NCBI GenBank assembly: GCA_027019205.1
Contig: JALUWZ010000046.1
Coordinates: 1 to 17,429 of the forward strand
DNA length: 17,429 bases
From: Emcibacter sp.
GTDB taxonomy: Bacteria > Pseudomonadota > Alphaproteobacteria > Sphingomonadales > Emcibacteraceae
Reading direction: 5' to 3'
The stretch's first letter is position 1, and every line of letters begins with the position of its first letter. A program made the translations under genes and the position numbers. Below, in pieces: positions 12,880 to 17,429 of this stretch. The notes below the pieces were generated by a model. That model worked only from the letters and a program-made list of their open reading frames with translations, did no database searches and was not told the origin of the DNA.

Positions 12880-15674
12880 TCAGTGAAAAAGACTATGGCA
12901 CACCGGAAGTCAGGTCGGAAAGCACAGTCACGCTCGACATTGACGGTAAATCCGTCACCGTGCCGGACGGCACCAGCATCCTGCGGGCGGCGGCGCAAAC
13001 GGATATAGATATTCCGAGCCTGTGCGCCACCGACAGCCTGAAAGCTTTTGGCTCCTGCCGCCTGTGTCTGGTCGAGATTGACGGGCGACGTGGGACTCCG
13101 GCCTCCTGTACGACACCCGTGGAACAGGGCATGAAGGTCACCACCCGGTCCAAGAGATTAACACAGCTCCGGCGCGGGGTGATGGCGCTTTATCTGTCGG
13201 ATCATCCCGCAGAAGACAGTCCGCTTCATGATCTGGCAAAATTGCTGGACATGCGCGAGAGCCGTTATGGCACTGGCGGGCATACTCATCTGAAAGCTAT
13301 CATTGATGACAGCAATCCCTATTTTCAGTTTGATCCGTCGAAATGTATTCTTTGTTCCCGCTGCGTGCGGGCCTGCGACGAGGTGCAGGGGAGCTTTGCC
13401 CTGACCGTCGAAGGCCGGGGCTTTGACAGTAAAATCACCGCTGGGGTGGCCCAGGATTTTCTGTCCAGTGATTGCGTGTCCTGCGGCGCCTGCGTCTCGG
13501 CCTGCCCAACCGACAGCCTGCTGGAAAAAAATATCATTGACAAGGGCAAACCGGACCATTCGGTACTTACTACCTGTGCCTATTGCGGGGTCGGCTGTGG
13601 CTTCCGGGCGGAAATGAAAGACGGCGAGGTCATCCGCATGACGCCGTGGAAAGACGGCAAGGCCAATCATGGTCACTCCTGCGTCAAGGGCCGTTTTGCC
13701 TGGGAATATGCCTTTCACCCGGACCGGATTAAAAGGCCGATGATTCGCGAGAAAATCACCGACCCGTGGCGCGAAGTGAGCTGGGACGAGGCCATTTCCC
13801 ATGCGGCACAAGAATTGAAGTCGGTTCAGCAGAAATATGGCCGGAAATCCATTGGCGGCATTACCTCGTCACGCTGCACCAATGAAGAGGTCTTTGTGGT
13901 GCAGAAAATGATCCGCGCCGCATTCGGCAATAACAATGTCGATACCTGCGCCCGGGTCTGCCACAGCCCGACCGGATATGGTCTCAATATGACGCTCGGC
14001 ACCTCTGCCGGGACCCAGACTTTTGACAGTGTGATGTCAGCCGATGTCATTCTGGTGATCGGCGCCAACCCGACCGAGGCCCATCCGGTATTCGGCAGTC
14101 GCCTGAAACAGCGCTTGCGACAGGGGGCAAGGCTGATCGTCATCGACCCGCGCGCCATTGATCTGGTGAAGGCGCCGCATATCCGGGCCGACCATCATCT
14201 GCCGCTGCTGCCGGGCAATAATGTTGCGGTGATCAATGCCCTCGCCCATGTGATTGTCACGGAGGGGCTGGAGGATGCCGCCTATATCGGTGAGAGATGC
14301 GCGGACGAGGCCTATTTGCGCTGGCGCGAATTTATCCTCGGGCCGGAAAATTCACCGGAGGCGGTGGCCGGATTCAGCGGGGTCGATGCCGGTGATTTGC
14401 GGGCGGCGGCGCGGCTTTATGCAACGGGGGGCAAGGCGGCAATTTTTTACGGCCTCGGCATTACCGAACATTCACAAGGCTCGACGGCGGTGATGGCGCT
14501 GGCCAATCTTGCCATGCTGACCGGTAATATCGGTTTTGAAGGGGTCGGGCTAAACCCGCTGCGCGGCCAGAATAATGTTCAGGGCTCATGCGATATGGGG
14601 TCTTTCCCCCATGAGCTGCCCGGCTATCGTCCGGTCGGGGATGATATTATTCGCGGGACATTTGAAAAAGACTGGGGGGTGGCGCTTGACCCCGAGCCGG
14701 GCCTGCGGATTCCGGCAATGTTTGACGCGGCGGTGGCGGGCCGGTATCGCGCCATGTATATTCAGGGCGAGGATGTCGCGCAGAGCGACCCCAATACCCG
14801 CCATGTCGAGGCGGCGCTCGGCAATCTCGATTGTTTGATTGTACAGGATCTGTTCCTTAACGAAACCGCGCGGTTTGCCCATATTTTCCTGCCCGGCACC
14901 AGCTTTCTGGAGAAGGACGGCAGCTTTACCAATGCCGAACGGCGCATCAGTATGGTGAACAAGGCCATGGAGCCGCTGGCCGGGCTTGACGAATGGGACA
15001 TAACCTGTCGGCTCAGTCGCGCCATGGGATATGCGATGTCCTATGACAGCCCGGCGGAAATTATGGATGAAATCGCCCGCCTGACCCCGACCTTTGCCGG
15101 GGTGAGCTTTGAGAGAATCCGGGCGGCGGGCAGTATCCAGTGGCCGTGTAACGACAGGGCGCCGGACGGCACGCCGATCATGCATGTCGGTGGCTTTGTC
15201 CGTGGCAAGGGTAATTTTGTCGTGACAGAATTTGTGCCCACCACGGAAAAAGTCACCCGCAGATTCCCGCTGATCCTGACCACAGGCCGCATCCTCAGCC
15301 AGTATAATGTCGGCGCCCAGACAAGGCGCACCGGAAATAATATCTGGCATGATCAGGATATGCTGGAAATTCATGCAAAGGATGCAGATGACCGGGGCAT
15401 CCGGGACGGCGACTGGGTCACTGTTCAGAGTCGCATGGGCGATACAACAGTCAGGGCCAGAATATCGGCCCGTATGCAGCCGGGTGTCGCCTTTACCACC
15501 TTCCACATGCCGTCCTCAGGCGCCAATGTGGTGACCACCGACAATATGGACCGGGCGACCAGCTGCCCGGAATATAAAGTCACGGCAGTCGAGGTCCGCC
15601 TGACCAATCATCCCTCCGACTGGCAACAGGATCGGGATAAATTTTCCGAAATTACCGGTCATATCGGGCAATAG
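12876..15674 (+). CDS. fdsA: NAD-dependent formate dehydrogenase, alpha (molybdenum) subunit, one Fe-S cluster motif missing
   Basis: 932-residue catalytic subunit, formate to CO2 at a bis-MGD molybdenum (or tungsten) centre, somewhat shorter than the roughly 950-985 I recall for FdsA. N-terminal [2Fe-2S]: C50, C61, C64, C78. Two ferredoxin-type [4Fe-4S] sites: C157, C160, C163, C167 and C200, C203, C206, C210. The cluster beside the active site: C234, C237, C241, C269. The metal ligand is C362 with H363 (CARVCHSPT), so a cysteine rather than selenocysteine enzyme. The oddity is residues 108-131: the family normally has DHP followed by a CxxCx5C motif completing a His/Cys3 [4Fe-4S] site; here H110 remains but the segment is AEDSPLHDLAKLLDMRESRYG, with no cysteine until C157. 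Flanks stay in frame and conserved, so this is not a frameshift. No fdsC or fdsD follows. Confidence 0.94.
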   Translation: MISEKDYGTPEVRSESTVTLDIDGKSVTVPDGTSILRAAAQTDIDIPSLCATDSLKAFGSCRLCLVEIDGRRGTPASCTTPVEQGMKVTTRSKRLTQLRRGVMALYLSDHPAEDSPLHDLAKLLDMRESRYGTGGHTHLKAIIDDSNPYFQFDPSKCILCSRCVRACDEVQGSFALTVEGRGFDSKITAGVAQDFLSSDCVSCGACVSACPTDSLLEKNIIDKGKPDHSVLTTCAYCGVGCGFRAEMKDGEVIRMTPWKDGKANHGHSCVKGRFAWEYAFHPDRIKRPMIREKITDPWREVSWDEAISHAAQELKSVQQKYGRKSIGGITSSRCTNEEVFVVQKMIRAAFGNNNVDTCARVCHSPTGYGLNMTLGTSAGTQTFDSVMSADVILVIGANPTEAHPVFGSRLKQRLRQGARLIVIDPRAIDLVKAPHIRADHHLPLLPGNNVAVINALAHVIVTEGLEDAAYIGERCADEAYLRWREFILGPENSPEAVAGFSGVDAGDLRAAARLYATGGKAAIFYGLGITEHSQGSTAVMALANLAMLTGNIGFEGVGLNPLRGQNNVQGSCDMGSFPHELPGYRPVGDDIIRGTFEKDWGVALDPEPGLRIPAMFDAAVAGRYRAMYIQGEDVAQSDPNTRHVEAALGNLDCLIVQDLFLNETARFAHIFLPGTSFLEKDGSFTNAERRISMVNKAMEPLAGLDEWDITCRLSRAMGYAMSYDSPAEIMDEIARLTPTFAGVSFERIRAAGSIQWPCNDRAPDGTPIMHVGGFVRGKGNFVVTEFVPTTEKVTRRFPLILTTGRILSQYNVGAQTRRTGNNIWHDQDMLEIHAKDADDRGIRDGDWVTVQSRMGDTTVRARISARMQPGVAFTTFHMPSSGANVVTTDNMDRATSCPEYKVTAVEVRLTNHPSDWQQDRDKFSEITGHIGQ

Positions 15675-15675
15675 G

Positions 15676-15695
15676 CGGGAATAGTTCCGTCTTTT
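15676..15695 (+). terminator. Weak terminator candidate after fdsA
   Basis: CGGGAA-TAG-TTCCG (15676-15689) forms a short stem with one bulged G and is followed by TCTTTT (15690-15695). It falls in the 24-bp gap between the convergent ends of fdsA and the minus-strand gene at 15699. The stem is weak, so this is only a candidate. Confidence 0.3.
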
Positions 15696-15698
15696 CAC

Positions 15699-16403
15699 TC
15701 ACGCCTTGATATTGAGTTGTGCCGACGGGGCCTTGTCTTCTGTTTCCGTCTCTATTTCATTTTTCGGCTCGGCGGCGCTTTCTGTTTCACGGGGGCTGTT
15801 CTGCGCCCCGTTGCCCTTGAGGGCGGAAAGCAGATCTGCGGTCTTCAGAACAAAGTTACGCAGTGATTCAACCTTTGAGACCAAGGTGATAAAATACTTC
15901 AGGTTATTGTCAGTCAGCGCGGTTGATTCTTTTTGCTGAAGGAAATTATTGACTTTCTGCCGGGCAGACCGTAGCTCTTTATGGGTATTCTTGTCCGGGG
16001 CATCATGTGTCCCCCGGGCAGTATTCAGGCGGCTGACAAGTGCGGACAGTCTCTTGGCCGCCTTGCCGGTCAGGGCGCCATTTTCCACGAGGACCCGGAG
16101 AAAATCCTTCAGGGCGGTCTCGATATTCTTTGCCCGTGAATTATCAACGGTGGAATTCACCGGTTGCGGTTTTGTGTTACTGAGTAGTTTTTCGGCGGCG
16201 ACCACCCCCGTGGTGACCCTGAGCGCCGTGACCGAAAGGGATATGTTTACGGCGGAACCAAAGCTTGCAACCTGCTGTCCGCCGTTGCCGGTGACCTGAT
16301 ATTGGCTGGTTTTGGAATAGCTGTAATTAACCTGCAAGGCCTGTAGCTGCGAGAGGGTCGCCGCACCGGGCTGCGGGCTGTTGGTGGCTCCTGATACGAG
16401 CAT
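15699..16403 (-). CDS. Hypothetical protein, 234 aa, no recognised family
   Basis: I do not recognise this protein. The ATG at 16403 is chosen because AGGAG lies about 8 bases upstream; a TTG eight codons earlier is less likely. There is no signal peptide or membrane segment and no Cys or Trp. Residues 1-70 are rich in Gln, Ser, Thr, Val and Gly with a beta-like alternation (VNYSYSKTSQYQVTGNGGQ, then FGSAVNISLSVTALRVTTG). Residues 90-195 look helical, with two amphipathic blocks (KNIETALKDFLRVLVENGAL; LKYFITLVSKVESLRNFVLK) around a basic, polar stretch. The tail from about 200 is acidic and low in complexity (ETETEDKAPS). This suggests an intracellular or non-classically exported structural or adaptor protein. 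It is convergent with fdsA and lies 96 bp downstream of the phosphatase gene on the same strand, so the two may be co-transcribed. Confidence 0.75.
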   Translation of the reverse strand: MLVSGATNSPQPGAATLSQLQALQVNYSYSKTSQYQVTGNGGQQVASFGSAVNISLSVTALRVTTGVVAAEKLLSNTKPQPVNSTVDNSRAKNIETALKDFLRVLVENGALTGKAAKRLSALVSRLNTARGTHDAPDKNTHKELRSARQKVNNFLQQKESTALTDNNLKYFITLVSKVESLRNFVLKTADLLSALKGNGAQNSPRETESAAEPKNEIETETEDKAPSAQLNIKA

Positions 16404-16499
16404 ATTGTAATCTCCTGCTTTCTGCAAAATAACCGCGCATTTTACGCAGCAGAAGAAGGCTATATCAGTATGGTTAACAAAACCCTAACATCATCGCAA

Positions 16500-17048
16500 T
16501 CAGGGCTGTTTTCCGGATTTTTCCAGATAGGCCCGCAGGATTTTTTCGGTGCCCGCATTTGTCATACCGGCCTTTCGGGACAGCGCGATGGCCTTTTCCC
16601 TGCCATAGCCCATATCCCGGGCGAGCGTGGCCCCGAACCAGCTGGCGACCCGGTTGCCGCTGGTGCAGTGAAGAAGAATCTTTTTGCCTCTGTTCTGTTT
16701 GATGGCGTCAAAGATTTTTGTCACGGCGGAATCGGTTATCCGGCCATCATGCAACAGCGGCAGATTATAATAGGTCAGGCCGTTCTTTTCGGCCACGGCT
16801 TTCTCGTCAAAGGTCATTTCCTGTGGTCCGCGAATATTGATCACCACATCAAAGCCCCGGGCTTTAAGGTTTTTAAAGCCGGACGGGTGCGGCTGGCCTG
16901 AAAAATACAGCTCCCCATAGGCCGCAGGCAGGCCCTCAGGCTGAAGATAGGTGAATTCTTTTGCCGGGCCATAGAAGCGGAAATAAAGCAGGCCGAGTAT
17001 CACCGCAGATAATATAACGGACAGGGCAATCAACCGGTTTTTTGTCAT
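16500..17048 (-). CDS. Membrane-anchored BLH/DUF442-type phosphatase-like protein
   Basis: 182-residue protein with one N-terminal membrane anchor (about 5-23, LIALSVILSAVILGLLYF), followed by a tyrosine-phosphatase-like fold that should face the periplasm. The domain begins GELYFSGQPHPSGFKNLKAR (45-64), then FDVVINIRGPQE, and has the active-site loop LHCTSGNRVASW with C128 and R133. The spacing is CX4R, as in the beta-lactamase-hydrolase-like (DUF442) phosphatases, rather than the CX5R of classical enzymes. D101 in HDGRITD is a possible general acid. The start at 17048 has AGGAG 8 bases upstream; an ATG at 17099, in frame, would add 17 residues without a clear ribosome site. TATAAA (17087-17082 on this strand) is a possible -10. 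It is divergent from the Wzi-family gene. The substrate is unknown; some relatives are linked to sulfide metabolism. Confidence 0.82.
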   Translation of the reverse strand: MTKNRLIALSVILSAVILGLLYFRFYGPAKEFTYLQPEGLPAAYGELYFSGQPHPSGFKNLKARGFDVVINIRGPQEMTFDEKAVAEKNGLTYYNLPLLHDGRITDSAVTKIFDAIKQNRGKKILLHCTSGNRVASWFGATLARDMGYGREKAIALSRKAGMTNAGTEKILRAYLEKSGKQP

Positions 17049-17179
17049 GAGCCTTTCTCCTGAAACATATTTTTCCATCACTTTATAGAGCATTGGCAAA
17101 AATAATGTTGGAGAAATTTATTAACTGGTATAGAAATCATCACATAGTTTCGGATTAAGGTGAGGCAATAAAGATAAAG

Positions 17180-17429
17180 ATGGTTGGGAAATATGCGGGT
17201 TTGCTGGCGGCGGCAATTATCCTGCTGGTTATGTCGGGGGGCGTGCTTCAGGCCTCACCATGGGCAGCTGTCGGGGATATACAGTTGCGTAATGATGTCG
17301 AAATTCTGGCCCGTCACGGGGTGATCACCGGCCCGGTCAACAGCTGGCCGATTTCCTGGAAACAGATCACCCGCAACCTGTCGCGCACATCTGAAATGAC
17401 TTTGCCCCGCTATGTCAGGCTGGCGGTGA
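17180..17429 (+). CDS. Wzi-family outer-membrane protein (5' part only)
   Basis: The first 83 codons of a gene that runs off the window. Residues 1-25 form a signal peptide (hydrophobic AGLLAAAIILLVMSGGV, cleavage near LQA before SPW). The mature start, SPWAAVGDIQLRND then ARHGVITGPVNSWPISW, matches the opening of capsule assembly Wzi-type beta-barrel proteins, which typically have an LR(H/N)D helix followed by a GVI...WP(L/I)S segment. Wzi binds capsular polysaccharide at the cell surface in E. coli; in other bacteria the family is more diverse. GAGG lies about 14 bases before the ATG, which is far, so the exact start is uncertain. The 131-bp gap upstream contains TTGGAG-15 bp-TATAGA (17108-17134) as a poor promoter candidate. 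Confidence 0.72.
   Translation, partial: MVGKYAGLLAAAIILLVMSGGVLQASPWAAVGDIQLRNDVEILARHGVITGPVNSWPISWKQITRNLSRTSEMTLPRYVRLAV

Noticed and set aside
13195..13260. Sequencing error or frameshift explaining the missing FdsA cluster motif
   Set aside because: The reading frame is continuous, the residues on both sides align with the family, and no nearby frame in this stretch shows the missing CxxCx5C pattern.
14586..15506. 306-codon minus-strand frame opposite fdsA (also 13158-13811)
   Set aside because: GC-rich coding DNA commonly leaves long antisense frames. fdsA is conserved over its whole length, and the antisense products show no domain.
16652..16672. Broken tyrosine phosphatase active site (one residue short of CX5R)
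   Set aside because: CX4R is the normal form in the DUF442/BLH phosphatase group, so the site is probably intact.
1..17429. CRISPR arrays, tRNA or rRNA genes, insertion sequences, phage or toxin-antitoxin genes
   Set aside because: No regularly spaced repeats, no cloverleaf-like element, no transposase or integrase motif and no flanking terminal repeats were seen by eye; a covariance-model scan was not possible.

Overview
The window looks like a chromosomal segment of a Gram-negative, probably marine alphaproteobacterium. The evidence is two outer-membrane TonB-dependent receptors with a FecI/FecR signalling pair, a soluble NAD-type molybdenum formate dehydrogenase, a Wzi-family outer-membrane protein, moderately high GC and strong Shine-Dalgarno sites. 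The order level is a guess (sphingomonad, Kordiimonadales or Emcibacter-like); no rRNA or other taxonomic marker is present.

Layout. (1) 1-1495, minus: C-terminally cut bifunctional 3-hydroxyacyl-CoA dehydrogenase/enoyl-CoA hydratase, transcribed away from a perfect 15-bp-armed palindrome (1526-1561) that carries a promoter-like element facing each way. (2) 1648-1905, plus: small basic exported protein. (3) 2042-6238, plus: ECF sigma factor, FecR anti-sigma regulator and an STN-domain receptor, a complete cell-surface signalling cassette. (4) 6397-8721, plus: a second receptor, clearly a paralogue of the first but without the signalling domain, ending in a strong terminator (8747-8805). (5) 8834-10811: yjcH-actP, an acetate/short monocarboxylate importer. 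(6) 10874-15674: fdsG-fdsB-fdsA, NAD-dependent formate dehydrogenase with 4-bp start/stop overlaps. Its catalytic subunit lacks the cysteines of one of the usual Fe-S clusters. (7) 15699-17048, minus: an unrecognised 234-aa protein and a membrane-anchored BLH-type (CX4R) phosphatase. (8) 17180 to the end, plus: start of a Wzi-family protein.

How the genes may work together. The sigma factor, FecR and STN receptor should form a ligand-sensing circuit: ligand at the outer membrane, signal through TonB and FecR, release of the sigma factor, transcription of receptor genes. The adjacent STN-less receptor is a natural output. The yjcH-actP-fdsGBA block has no strong terminator inside it and may be one transcription unit joining uptake of small organic acids to formate oxidation and NADH formation. 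The terminator at 8747-8805 separates it from the receptors, so a functional link between the two blocks is only an inference.

No gene-free stretch exceeds 300 bases. The longest gaps are 1496-1647, 1906-2041, 6239-6396, 8722-8833 and 17049-17179, and their contents are described below. I saw no tRNA, rRNA, CRISPR array, insertion sequence or phage gene. The most unusual points are the missing Fe-S cluster ligands in FdsA, the symmetric divergent promoter/operator, and the sensor/transporter receptor duplication.
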